This document shows, one piece after another, positions 51,399 through 59,962 of a stretch of DNA of 64,000 bases. Both the position numbers and the translations under genes were made by a program. Below the pieces are notes generated by a model, which saw only the letters and a program-made list of their open reading frames with translations, did not search any database and was not told the origin of the DNA. This DNA comes from Streptomyces sp. B93 (GTDB taxonomy: Bacteria; Actinomycetota; Actinomycetes; Streptomycetales; Streptomycetaceae), in assembly GCF_018070565.1 (NCBI RefSeq), contig NZ_JAGPXL010000003.1, forward strand, positions 230,484-294,483, in the 5' to 3' direction. Numbering within the stretch: the first letter of the stretch is position 1; every line of letters starts with the position of its first letter.

Positions 51399-52414
51399 GG
51401 CGGCCCCTCACCTCCGGGCACCGGTACGTCCGGCGGCAGCAGCCCGCGCTCCTTCGACTCCGCCCAGAAGGCCGCGGGGACATGGGCGCGGAACTGTTCG
51501 GCGCAGTCGTCCGCCTCGGCGGCCGAGCGGGCTCCGACCAGGACACTGACCACGGCCGGGTGGGCGGCGCAGAAGGCTAGGGCGGCGGCGCGCAGGGTGG
51601 TGCCGTGGCGGTCGGCGAGGGACTTCAGGCGCAGGGCGCGGTCGATCACGTCGGGCGGCGCCGCGCGGTAGTCGTAGCGGGCGCCTGGGCGCGGGTCGGC
51701 CAGCAGGCCGGAGTTGAAGGCGCCGCCGATGACCACCGCCGTACCGCGTTCCTCGGCGGCCGGGAGCAGTTCGGTGAGCGCGCTCTGGTCGAGGAGGGTG
51801 TGGCGCCCGGCGCACAGCACCGCGTCGACGTCGGTGTCCCGGACGAAGCGGGTGAGCATCCCGGTCTGGTTCATGCCCGCGCCGATCGCGCCGACGACGC
51901 CTTCCGCGCGCAGCCGTTCCAGGGCCGGGTAGCCCTCGCGGAAGGCCTGTTCGGCGTGGTCGTCGGGGTCGTGCAGGTAGACGAGGTCGACGCGGTCGAC
52001 GCCGAGCCGGGTGAGGCTGGCCTCGAGGGTGCGCCGGATGCCGTCGGCGGTGAAGTCCCAGACGCGGCGGTGGGTGGCGGGGACGGCGAAGCCGTTTGCG
52101 AGGTCGTCGCCGGGGTCGTCGCCGTCGACGGGTTCGAGGCGGCGGCCGACCTTGGTGGAGAGGGTGTACTCGGCGCGCGGGCGGGCGCGCAGGGCCTCGC
52201 CGAGGCGGCGTTCGGCGAGGCCGAGGCCGTAGTGCGGGGCGGTGTCGAAGTACCGCACGCCCTGCCGCCAGGCGGCGGTGACGGTGTGGTGCGCCTGTGC
52301 GTCGTCGAGCGGGGTGTAGAGGTTGCCGATGCCGCCGGTGCCGAGGCCGAGGGCGGTGACCCTCACGCCCCTGCGGTCGAGCGCGTTCCGTCCCTCGTTC
52401 TCGCGCGCGTTCAC
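51395..52414 (-). CDS. Aldo/keto reductase, probable L-fucose dehydrogenase
   Basis: 339 residues, GTG start in a GTGA overlap with the SDR gene. LGLGTGGIGNLY, RYFDTAPHYGLGLAERRLGE (catalytic Asp and Tyr), STKVGRR (catalytic Lys) and VDLVYLHDP (His) form the aldo/keto reductase active site. It belongs to the pyridoxal 4-dehydrogenase/L-fucose dehydrogenase-like group, which oxidises the C1 hydroxyl of the sugar to a lactone with NAD(P). The substrate is inferred from the operon. Confidence 0.88.
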   Translation of the reverse strand: MNARENEGRNALDRRGVRVTALGLGTGGIGNLYTPLDDAQAHHTVTAAWRQGVRYFDTAPHYGLGLAERRLGEALRARPRAEYTLSTKVGRRLEPVDGDDPGDDLANGFAVPATHRRVWDFTADGIRRTLEASLTRLGVDRVDLVYLHDPDDHAEQAFREGYPALERLRAEGVVGAIGAGMNQTGMLTRFVRDTDVDAVLCAGRHTLLDQSALTELLPAAEERGTAVVIGGAFNSGLLADPRPGARYDYRAAPPDVIDRALRLKSLADRHGTTLRAAALAFCAAHPAVVSVLVGARSAAEADDCAEQFRAHVPAAFWAESKERGLLPPDVPVPGGEGPP

Positions 52415-53166
52415 CGGTTCACCGGCCGCGGCCGGAGGCCCTGCATCCCGCCGTCGACGGCGAGGGCGGTACCGGTGGTGGCGCCGGAGAGCGGGCTCGC
52501 GAGGTAGGCGATGGCGCCCGCGACCTCCGCCGCCGTGACCAGCCGTCCGGTGGGCTGCCGGGCCTCCAGCGCGGCGCGTTCGGCCGCCGGGTCGTCGGCC
52601 GCCGCCAGCAGGCGGCCGATCCACGGGGTGTCCGCGGTGCCGGGGTTGACGCAGTTCACGCGGATGCCCTCGTGGAGGTGGTCGGCGGCCATCGCCAGGG
52701 TGAGGGACTGCACGGCGCCCTTGGTGGCGCTGTAGAGGGCGCGCCGCGGGAGTCCCGCGGTAGCGGCTATGGAGCAGGTGTTGACGATCGCGGCGTGCGC
52801 GGAGCGGCGCAGGTGCGGCAGCGCGGCCCGCGTGGTGCGGACCATGCCGACGACGTTGACGTCCCAGACGTGCTGCCACTCGGTGTCGTCGTTGTCCTCG
52901 ACGGTTCCCTGGGCGCCGGTCCCGGCGTTGTTGACGAGGACGTCGAGCCCGCCGAGTCCGGCGACGGCCGCCGCCACCGCCGTACGGACGGAGGTGTCGT
53001 CGGTGACGTCGGCGCGGTGGGCGAGCAGGGGCGGGCCGACGGCGGACGGGTCCAGGTCGAGTACGGCGACCCGGGCGCCGCGCTCGGCGAGAAGTCCGGC
53101 GGTGGCCCGGCCGATCCCGGAGGCGCCGCCGGTCACCAGTGCGGTGAGTCCCGCGAAGTCGCTCAT
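52411..53166 (-). CDS. SDR oxidoreductase, probable 2-keto-3-deoxy-L-fuconate dehydrogenase
   Basis: 251 residues. [20 protein letters not shown] is the cofactor-binding TGxxxGIG motif; [11 protein letters not shown] is the NNAG motif; [20 protein letters not shown] contains the catalytic S-x12-Y-x3-[15 protein letters not shown] is the usual region after it. All catalytic residues are present. Start (ATGA) and stop (GTGA) overlap both neighbours. The substrate is inferred from the neighbouring fuconate dehydratase. Confidence 0.88.
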   Translation of the reverse strand: MSDFAGLTALVTGGASGIGRATAGLLAERGARVAVLDLDPSAVGPPLLAHRADVTDDTSVRTAVAAAVAGLGGLDVLVNNAGTGAQGTVEDNDDTEWQHVWDVNVVGMVRTTRAALPHLRRSAHAAIVNTCSIAATAGLPRRALYSATKGAVQSLTLAMAADHLHEGIRVNCVNPGTADTPWIGRLLAAADDPAAERAALEARQPTGRLVTAAEVAGAIAYLASPLSGATTGTALAVDGGMQGLRPRPVNR

Positions 53167-54497
53167 GCCGTGCGCTCCTTGTCGTCCTCGGTGGCCCAGT
53201 AGGTGCCGTCGGGGTAGGTGTACCGCGCGATCGACTCGGGCCGCATGGCGGCGGAGAAACCCGGCGCGGTGGGGGCCGTGTAGTGACCGTCTCTGATCAC
53301 CACCGGGTCCAGGAAGTGGTCGTGCAGATGGTCGACGTACTCGATGACCCGGTCCTCGGTGGTGCCGGAGACCGCGAGGTAGTCGAACATCGCCAGGTGC
53401 TGGACGAGTTCGCAGAGCCCGACGCCCCCCGCGTGCGGGCAGACCGGGACGCCGAACTTCGCGGCGAGCAGCAGGACGGCCAGGTTCTCGTTCACGCCGC
53501 CCACGCGGGCGGCGTCCAGCTGGACGATGTCGACGGCACGGGCCTGGAGCAGTTGTTTGAAGACGATCCGGTTGTGGGCGTGCTCGCCGGTGGCGACCTT
53601 CACCGGGGCGACGGCGCGCCGGATCGTGGCGTGGCCGAGGATGTCGTCCGGGCTGGTGGGTTCCTCGATCCAGTACGGCCCGGAATCGGCGAGTGCCCTG
53701 GTCCAGCTGATCGCCTCGTCGACCTCCCAGCGCTGGTTGGCGTCCACGGCGAGCCGGACGCCGGGGCCGACGGCCGCCCGGGCGAGTCGGCAGCGGCGGA
53801 CGTCGTCCTCGAGATCGGCGCCGGCCTTCAGCTTGATCTGCCGGAAGCCGTCGGCGACCGCGCGGGCCGCGAGCCGGGTGAGCTTGTCGTCGTCGTAGCC
53901 GAGCCACCCCGGCGAGGTGGTGTAGGCGGGGTAGCCCCGCTCGACGAGCGTGCCCCGCCGTGCCCGCGCCCCCTCCCGTCCCCGGCGCAGGAGATCCAGC
54001 GCCTCCTCGGGGGTGAGGGCGTCGGTGAGGTGGCGGAAGTCGACCTGCGCCACGATCCACTCGGGTTCGGCGTCGGCTAGGAACCGCCACAGCGGCTTGC
54101 GGGCCCGCTTGGCGGCGAGGTCCCAGGCGGCGTTGACGACCGCGCCGATCGCCATGTGCATCACGCCCTTCTCCGGCCCGAGCCAGCGCAGCTGACTGTC
54201 ACCGGTCAGGTCGCGGTACAGCGTGCCCGGATCGGCGCACAGCCCTTCGACCGGCCGGCCGAGCAGCTGTCCGCGCAGCGCCTCGATCGCGGCGACCTGC
54301 ACCTCGTTGCCCCGCCCGATGGTGAAGGCGAACCCGTGCCCCTCGTGCCCGTCGCCCGCGTCGGTGCGCAGGATGACGTACGCCGCCGAGTAGTCGGGGT
54401 CCGGGTTCATCGCGTCCGAACCGTCGAGTTCACGGGAGGTGGGGAAGCGGATGTCATAGGTGTCGACCGCGGTGACGCGGGCGGAAGTCGGTGGCAC
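53163..54497 (-). CDS. Enolase-superfamily dehydratase, probable L-fuconate dehydratase
   Basis: 444 residues from a [23 protein letters not shown] supplies the KxK base. [19 protein letters not shown] and [10 protein letters not shown] carry the metal-binding Asp and Glu residues, and CPHAGGVGL the catalytic His. The combination and the 440-residue length match L-fuconate dehydratase, which removes water to give 2-keto-3-deoxy-L-fuconate. It is the first gene of the four-gene operon and divergent from an FCD-type regulator. Confidence 0.88.
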   Translation of the reverse strand: MPPTSARVTAVDTYDIRFPTSRELDGSDAMNPDPDYSAAYVILRTDAGDGHEGHGFAFTIGRGNEVQVAAIEALRGQLLGRPVEGLCADPGTLYRDLTGDSQLRWLGPEKGVMHMAIGAVVNAAWDLAAKRARKPLWRFLADAEPEWIVAQVDFRHLTDALTPEEALDLLRRGREGARARRGTLVERGYPAYTTSPGWLGYDDDKLTRLAARAVADGFRQIKLKAGADLEDDVRRCRLARAAVGPGVRLAVDANQRWEVDEAISWTRALADSGPYWIEEPTSPDDILGHATIRRAVAPVKVATGEHAHNRIVFKQLLQARAVDIVQLDAARVGGVNENLAVLLLAAKFGVPVCPHAGGVGLCELVQHLAMFDYLAVSGTTEDRVIEYVDHLHDHFLDPVVIRDGHYTAPTAPGFSAAMRPESIARYTYPDGTYWATEDDKERTA

Positions 54498-54613
54498 GGA
54501 GGGCCTTTCGGTCCGGGGGCGTCTGGACAGCGACCGCTTCCTGTCTACCAGACCATACCACTTCACTGCCGTAACAGCCTCGAACCGCCAATCCTCGCCG
54601 CCTCAGCTCGAAT

Positions 54614-54624
54614 TGGTCGGACCA
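54614..54624. promoter_or_regulatory. FadR/GntR-type operator TGGTC-G-GACCA
   Basis: Perfect 11-bp palindrome in the 173-bp divergent region, 46 bp before the GntR gene. A related dyad, GTCT-ACC-AGAC at 54543-54553, lies nearer the fuconate-dehydratase gene, so one site may face each promoter. Confidence 0.65.
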
Positions 54625-54670
54625 CCCCAGTGACTAGACTGCCGCGCACCGGGACGACGGGAGAGACGGC

Positions 54671-55387
54671 GTGGACGACACGGAGACGGGCCCGGCCCTG
54701 CGGCGGGGCACGGTCACCCAGCGCGCCATCGACCAGATCAAGGCGATGATCGCGGACGGCCGGCTCCAGCCCGGCCAACGTCTGCCCACCGAACGCGACC
54801 TCGCGGCCCGGCTCGGCATCTCCCGCAACTCGGTCCGCGAGGCCGTCCGCGCGCTCACCGTCCTCGGCGTCCTCCACACCCGGCACGGCTCCGGCAGCTA
54901 CGTCACCCAGCTCAGCCCCGGTGACCTGCTGGACACCTTCGGTGTGGTCGCCGGCCTGTCCCGGGGCACCCGGCTGGTGGAACTCCTGGAGATCCGCCGC
55001 ATCCTGGAGTCCACGGCGACCGCGCTCGCCGCCGCCCGCATCACTCCGGGACAGCTGGCCGAGGTCGAGCGCCATCTGACGGCGATGGACACCACGGACG
55101 ACCCCGAGCAGCTCCTCGCCCACGATCTGGCCTTCCACCGCGCCGTCGCGACCGCCGCGGGCAACGAGACCCTGACCGCCCTCCTCGACGGCCTGTCCTC
55201 CCGCACCTTCCGCGCCCGCACCCGGCGCGGCCACCAGGAGGACGGCGCCTTCGACCGCACCCGCCGCGAACACACCGCGATCCTCCGCGCCCTCACCGCC
55301 CGCGACCCGGAGGCCGCCCGCGCGGCGGCCGCCGCCCACGTCGGCGAGGTGGAGGAGTGGCTGCGGACCCAACTCGCCGACGACTGA
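54671..55387 (+). CDS. FadR-subfamily GntR regulator with FCD domain
   Basis: 238 residues, GTG start. LQPGQRLPTERDLAARLGIS and RNSVREAVRALTVLGVLHTR form the winged helix. The helical FCD domain (about 95-230) has the metal-binding residues in D-x3-H form (LLAHDLAFHRAVATAAGN) and two later His (REHTAIL, AAHVGEVEEWL). It probably represses the divergent sugar operon until an intermediate such as 2-keto-3-deoxyfuconate binds (inference). Confidence 0.93.
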   Translation: MDDTETGPALRRGTVTQRAIDQIKAMIADGRLQPGQRLPTERDLAARLGISRNSVREAVRALTVLGVLHTRHGSGSYVTQLSPGDLLDTFGVVAGLSRGTRLVELLEIRRILESTATALAAARITPGQLAEVERHLTAMDTTDDPEQLLAHDLAFHRAVATAAGNETLTALLDGLSSRTFRARTRRGHQEDGAFDRTRREHTAILRALTARDPEAARAAAAAHVGEVEEWLRTQLADD

Positions 55388-55421
55388 GCACCACCGCCCC
55401 CAGCGCACCCGAGGAGCCCAC

Positions 55422-56777
55422 GTGACCGACCCGACCGTTCGCACCGCCGTGGAGATCGCCGCCGCCGTACGGGAGAAGCGGGACACCCCCAGAGACGTCG
55501 TCGCCCGGTGCCTCGACCGTATCGAGCGCCTGGACGGCCGTATCGGGGCGTTCCGGGAGATACGGGCCGAGCGGGCGCTCGCCGAGGCGGAGGCGGTGGG
55601 GGCCCGCGCGGATCTCGCCGAACTGCCGCTCGCGGGGGTCCCCGTGGCCGTCAAGGACAATCTGGCCGTGCGCGGCGAGTCCACCCGCGTCGGGTCGGCC
55701 GCGACACCCGACGCTCCCGCCGCCGAGGACCACGTCACCGTCGCCCGGCTGCGGGCGGCGGGCGCGGTGGTCGTCGGGCTGACCAACGTGCCGGAGCTGT
55801 GTGTCTTCGGTACGACGGAGGGGCCGTACGGCACGGCCCGCAACCCCTGGGACCCGAGCCGTACGGCGGGCGGGTCGTCCGGCGGCAGCGCGGCGGCGGT
55901 CGCCTCGGGCATGGTGCCGGTCGCCCTCGGCAACGACGGGATGGGCTCGCTGCGCATACCGGCGGCCAACTGCGGCCTGGTCACCCTCAAGCCGGGCCAC
56001 GGGGTGGTCCCGGCGGGGGTGAGCGACGGCGACTGGTTCGGCATGTCGGAGAACGGGCCGCTGGCGACGACGGTCCAGGACGCGCGGCTGATGCTGTCGG
56101 TACTGGCGGACCGGGAGTTCCCCGGCCAAGGCGGCACGGCGAACCCCCGCGTCGCGCTCTCCCTGCGCAGCCCCCTCGCCGGGATCACCGTCGCCGAACC
56201 GTATACCAGGGCCGCCAGGGACGCCGCGGGCGTGCTGATGCGGACGGGGCTGCTCGTGCGGCGGGCCGAGCCGCCGTACCCGGCCTCGCTGGGCGTCACC
56301 GCGCTGACGTACTGGACGGCCGGTACGGCGGTGGACGCGCGGGGGCTCGACACCCGGCTGCTGGCCCGGCGCACCCGGGTGCACGCCGCGCTGGGGCGGC
56401 GTTTCGTCACCAAGGCGCAAGGGGGAACGGCCCGGGAGGCGCTACGGCGACGCCTGGAGCCGTTCTTCGAGGAGTACGACGTGCTGCTGACGCCCGCGCT
56501 GGCGCGCCGCTCCCCGAAGGCCGCCGCGTGGCACGAGCGTGGCTGGCTGCGCAATGTCGGCGCGAACTCGGCGTACTCGCCGTTCACCCCGCCCTGGAAC
56601 CTGACCGGCTGGCCCGCGATGGCCGTGCCGTTCGGGACGCTGCCCTCCGGCGCCCCCTGCGCCGTACAACTGGTGGGGCGGCCCGGATCGGAGGCGGTGC
56701 TGCTGGAGTTGGCCGCACGGCTCGAGCGGGCACGGCCGTGGCGGCGGACGGCGCCGGTCGGGGAGGCGCGGATCTAG
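55422..56777 (+). CDS. Amidase (amidase-signature family)
   Basis: 451 residues, GTG start. GVPVAVKDNLAVRG (Lys), GGSSGGSAAAVASGMVPVAL (cis-Ser) and GNDGMGSLRIPAANCGLVTL (nucleophile) give the full triad. It lies 34 bp after the GntR gene and is likely co-transcribed with it. Whether it serves the sugar pathway is unclear. It shares CTAG with the stop of the convergent acetyltransferase gene. A paralogue is at 13787-15214. Confidence 0.92.
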   Translation: MTDPTVRTAVEIAAAVREKRDTPRDVVARCLDRIERLDGRIGAFREIRAERALAEAEAVGARADLAELPLAGVPVAVKDNLAVRGESTRVGSAATPDAPAAEDHVTVARLRAAGAVVVGLTNVPELCVFGTTEGPYGTARNPWDPSRTAGGSSGGSAAAVASGMVPVALGNDGMGSLRIPAANCGLVTLKPGHGVVPAGVSDGDWFGMSENGPLATTVQDARLMLSVLADREFPGQGGTANPRVALSLRSPLAGITVAEPYTRAARDAAGVLMRTGLLVRRAEPPYPASLGVTALTYWTAGTAVDARGLDTRLLARRTRVHAALGRRFVTKAQGGTAREALRRRLEPFFEEYDVLLTPALARRSPKAAAWHERGWLRNVGANSAYSPFTPPWNLTGWPAMAVPFGTLPSGAPCAVQLVGRPGSEAVLLELAARLERARPWRRTAPVGEARI

Positions 56778-57256
56778 AGGGCCTTGTACATCACGTGGAG
56801 TCCGACCGGGCCGTATCTCGGGTGGTCGTAGGCCTCCGGGACCGTGCCGAGGACGGTGAAGCCGAGGGACTTCCACAGGCCGACCGCGGGGTTGGTCTCG
56901 ACGACGGCGTTGAAGACCATGCCGCGGTAGCCGTGACGTTTGGCCTCGGTCAGGATGTGCTGGGCGAGGGCGCGGCCGATGCCGCGGCCGCCCTGGTCGG
57001 GGTCGACCATGAATCCGGCGTTGGCGATATGGGCGGCGGGGCCGCCGTAGTTGGGGGTGAGGTAGGCGGAGCCCACGACGGCGCCGGTGTCGTCCTCGGC
57101 GACGTAGACCCGTTTCGCCGGGTTCATCCACAGGGCGCGGGCCGCTTCCTCGGAGGTGCCGGGGTCCCAGGCGTAGGTCTCGGCGGCGGCGACGATGCGG
57201 TGCCAGAAGGGCCAGATGTGCGGCCAGTCGTCGGCGGCGGCTTCCCTGATCTGCAT
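56774..57256 (-). CDS. GNAT family N-acetyltransferase
   Basis: 160 residues. MQIREAAADDWPHIWPFWHR is a typical GNAT opening; GGRGIGRALAQHILTEAKRH is the acetyl-CoA pyrophosphate loop (Q/R-x-x-G-x-G/A); GLWKSLGFTVLGTVPEAYDH is the usual beta-bulge/C-terminal signature of the phosphinothricin/YhhY-like group. The substrate could be an amino acid or herbicide-like amine; not determined. It ends in an overlap of 4 bp with the amidase. Confidence 0.92.
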   Translation of the reverse strand: MQIREAAADDWPHIWPFWHRIVAAAETYAWDPGTSEEAARALWMNPAKRVYVAEDDTGAVVGSAYLTPNYGGPAAHIANAGFMVDPDQGGRGIGRALAQHILTEAKRHGYRGMVFNAVVETNPAVGLWKSLGFTVLGTVPEAYDHPRYGPVGLHVMYKAL

Positions 57257-57316
57257 GGGCGTGAGTCTGACACGCCCATGCGCTCGGCGATCGCGAGGGG
57301 TTGCCGCGGAACGCGG

Positions 57317-57490
57317 TCAGTCCACGCTTGGCAGGATGTGGGGTTCGGCGAGGTCGTCCTCGTAGCCCGCGAGGCGGATGGGGGCGGACCGGGCCCACAC
57401 GTCGAGGCTGCCGATCTCGCCCGGCCTGCGGCCCGCGCGGTCCGTGCGTTCCTTGGGGCGTTGGTCGCGATTCGTCTTCTCCGGTGTCAC
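57317..57490 (-). CDS. Small conserved-looking protein, 57 aa
   Basis: From a GTG at 57490, with AAGGAG 6 nt upstream, an open frame encodes 57 residues to a TGA at 57317. The sequence contains RPGEIGSLDVWARSAPIRLA and ends GYEDDLAEPHILPSVD, with a charged N-terminus (TPEKTNRDQRPKERTDRA). It looks like a small Streptomyces-specific protein I have seen before but cannot name. A good ribosome binding site and genome-typical codons support it. No membrane segment or known motif. Confidence 0.7.
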   Translation of the reverse strand: MTPEKTNRDQRPKERTDRAGRRPGEIGSLDVWARSAPIRLAGYEDDLAEPHILPSVD

Positions 57491-57931
57491 CGCGCACTCC
57501 TTATGTGTCGGGTAACCCTCGGGGTTCGCCGTCCAGCCACGCTCCGGCCGTCCGGCGTTCCGCTCGGGTGCTGCTTCAAACGGTCGGACGCGGTGGCGTC
57601 GGCAACGGATCGTGGGTTTGGGTTGAGCCCCGTGCTGCTGTCCGTCGCCTTCAGATTAACCAAATGAGCGGCCCCCCGCTCGATGGGGCTGCAAACAACC
57701 TGTAACTATGTCGAGTCGTGCCGTGTTCGTTTGATGCCGCTGTGCACGTGTTTGTTACATGATGCACCGCTCCCGGGACACCCGCGCGGACCAGCGGATC
57801 GAACGCGTCTTCGGTTCGGCGCTTGCGCGCGACCGCTCGGTTCACGTCCCGTTGGCTCGTGTTGGCCGGTCCGCAAGCTGCCCATGGTTGCCTGGCACAC
57901 CGCTACGGCTGTCTCGCGGGAGGACTGACGC
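57491..57931. other. Intergenic region, 441 bp
   Basis: AT-richer than neighbouring DNA around 57650-57770. I see no gene. It holds a plausible promoter (57731-57760) reading toward the HD-like gene and leaves a leader of about 165 nt before that gene. Confidence 0.5.
57731..57760 (+). promoter_or_regulatory. Putative promoter for the HD-like gene
   Basis: TTGATG at 57731-57736 and TTACAT at 57755-57760 are separated by 18 bp, a reasonable -35/-10 pair in an AT-richer stretch. Confidence 0.4.
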
Positions 57932-58405
57932 ATGGAACTGCGCAGCGTCGAGGAGCTGATGGAGCTGCTGTACGCCTGTCAGGGCGCGGCCCCGGACGGC
58001 GGCGGCGCCCCGACGCCGGTGGACCTGCACGAGCACGCGCTGCAAACGGCGGCGCTGCTGCGCCGAAGTCGGCCCGCCGACAAGGAACTCCAGGTGGCGG
58101 GTCTGGTGCACGCCATCGGACGGCTGCTGCACCCCGGCGGCGCCGGGCAGGCGGATCTCGCCGCCGACGCGGTACGGACGCTGCTCGGGGAGCGGGTCGC
58201 CCGGCTGGTGCGGCAACAGGGGTCCGCCGGGCGGCATCCCGACGACGACGCCCTGACGCTGCGCCAGGCCCATGACGCGGCCACCGTCCCCGGTCTGGAC
58301 GCCGGCGTCCTGGAGGACTGGCGTACGGTCCTGGAGCTGGTGGCCGCGCGGGCGGTGCACCCGTCGCCGGGCGCCCGGCCCGTTCACCACTTGCCGGGCG
58401 CGTAG
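57932..58405 (+). CDS. HD-like (PhnZ-like) protein lacking the HD aspartate
   Basis: 157 residues. The N-terminal VEELMELLYACQG and the segment VDLHEHALQTAALLRRS are close to PhnZ/inositol-oxygenase-like HD proteins. At the HD position the sequence is GLVHAIGRLLHP, so the metal-binding Asp after H60 is Ala. Other helices of the fold are present (DAVRTLLGERVARLVRQQ, HPDDDALTLRQAHDAA). Catalysis by the known mixed-valent di-iron mechanism is unlikely. GGAGGA precedes the ATG. It is convergent with the SDR and overlaps it by 22 bp. Confidence 0.78.
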   Translation: MELRSVEELMELLYACQGAAPDGGGAPTPVDLHEHALQTAALLRRSRPADKELQVAGLVHAIGRLLHPGGAGQADLAADAVRTLLGERVARLVRQQGSAGRHPDDDALTLRQAHDAATVPGLDAGVLEDWRTVLELVAARAVHPSPGARPVHHLPGA

Positions 58406-59859
58406 TCCTTCAGGAAGACGCCGTACAGGTCCTCGCCCTGCTCACCGCGGACGATGGGGTCGTAGACGCGGGCGGCGCCGTCGACCAGGTCGAGCGGGGC
58501 GTGGAAGCCCGCCTCGGCGAGGCGAACCTTGTCGGGGTGGGGGCGCTCGTCGGTGATCCAGCCGGTGTCGACGGCCGTCATCAGGATGCCGTCCTTCTCG
58601 AACATCTCCTGGGCGCTGGTGCGGGTGAGCATGTTCAGCGCGGCCTTGGCCATGTTGGTGTGCGGGTGTCCGGCGCCCTTGTAGCCGCGGGCGAAGACGC
58701 CCTCCATCGCGGAGACGTTGACGATGTAGGTGCGGCGGGAGGCCGAGGCCGCCATCGACGGGCGCAGCCGGCTGATGAGGATGAAGGGGGCGGTGGAGTT
58801 GCAGAGCTGCACCTCCAGCAGCTCGACCGGGGTGACCTCGTCCACCGTCTGCACCCAGCTGTTGGTGTCGTGCAGGTCGGGCACCAGGCCGCCGGCGTCG
58901 ATGGCCGTACCGGCGGCGATCCGCTCCAGCGAGGCCGAGCCGGAGACCAGGGCCAGGCCGGTCACGTCCTGGGCGGTGAGCGCGCCGCCGCCGGAGACCG
59001 GGAGGGCGGCGACCGCGCCGGAGCCGAAGGTGCCGATGACCTCGGCGGCGGGCAGTTCACCCGCGGGCAGCGGGGCGGACTCGGCGGCGACCAGTTCGCT
59101 GTAGGCGCCCGGGGAACGGCGTACGGTCTGGGCCGCGTTGTTGATGAGGATGTCCAGCGGGCCGTCGGCCGCCACGGAGTCCGCCAGCGCCACCACCTGG
59201 GCGGGGTCGCGCAGGTCGATGCCGACGATCTTCAGCCGGTGGATCCAGTCGTCGCTGTCGGGCTGGGCCTTGAAACGGCGGACGGCGTCGCTCGGGAAGC
59301 GGGTGGTGATGGTGGTGTGGGCGCCGTCGCGCAGCAGCCGCAGCGCGATGTACATGCCGATCTTGGCCCGGCCACCGGTGAGCAGGGCGCGCTTGCCGGT
59401 CAGGTCGGCGCGGGCGTCGCGGCGGGCGCGGTTCTCGTCGGCGCACTTCTGGCAGAGCTGGTGGTAGAAGTAGTCGACCTCGACGTACCGCTGCTTGCAG
59501 ACGTAGCAGGAGCGGGGCCGCTGGAGTATCCCGGCGATCTGGCCCTCGGCGGTGCGGGAGGAGGGCAGGATGCCCTCGGTCTCGTCGTCGATGCGCTCGG
59601 CGGAGCCGGTGGCGGTGGCCTCGGTGACCGCCTTGTCGTGCGCGGTCTTGGCGGCGCGGCGCTCCTGGCGGCGGCGCTGCTTGACCGTGCGGTAGATGTG
59701 CGAGGTGGCCCGGCGGACCAGGATCGCGTCGGGGTGGTCGACGTCGAGCCTGTCGAGTTCCTCCAGCACGCTCAGGCAGACGGCGAGCCGTTCCGGGTCG
59801 ATGCCGGGCCCGTGGACCAGCTCCTGGGTGCTCGCCGAGCCGTCGTCTGTCACCGTCAT
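58384..59859 (-). CDS. SDR-family protein with N-terminal zinc ribbon
   Basis: 491 residues from ATG 59859. A helical, charged N-terminus precedes two CxxC pairs (C118, C121, C136, C139) in RPRSCYVCKQRY and LCQKCADENR, a probable zinc ribbon. From about 152 an SDR domain begins: LLTGGRAKIGMYIALRLLRD (TGxxxxIG cofactor motif) and ILINNAAQT. At the catalytic position the Y-x3-K motif reads T-N-M-A-K, so the catalytic Tyr is replaced by Thr. About 110 extra residues lie between NNA and the catalytic region. It could bind NAD(P) without the usual redox chemistry. Confidence 0.82.
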   Translation of the reverse strand: MTVTDDGSASTQELVHGPGIDPERLAVCLSVLEELDRLDVDHPDAILVRRATSHIYRTVKQRRRQERRAAKTAHDKAVTEATATGSAERIDDETEGILPSSRTAEGQIAGILQRPRSCYVCKQRYVEVDYFYHQLCQKCADENRARRDARADLTGKRALLTGGRAKIGMYIALRLLRDGAHTTITTRFPSDAVRRFKAQPDSDDWIHRLKIVGIDLRDPAQVVALADSVAADGPLDILINNAAQTVRRSPGAYSELVAAESAPLPAGELPAAEVIGTFGSGAVAALPVSGGGALTAQDVTGLALVSGSASLERIAAGTAIDAGGLVPDLHDTNSWVQTVDEVTPVELLEVQLCNSTAPFILISRLRPSMAASASRRTYIVNVSAMEGVFARGYKGAGHPHTNMAKAALNMLTRTSAQEMFEKDGILMTAVDTGWITDERPHPDKVRLAEAGFHAPLDLVDGAARVYDPIVRGEQGEDLYGVFLKDYAPGKW

Positions 59860-59962
59860 CGCGCTGCCGTTCCCTGCTCTGCCGTCGTGGCGCGCCGCTC
59901 GCGCCCGCATTCGAACGGGGAATTTTACGTAGCGCCGGGCCGTGCCGCCAAACCCGTGACGA

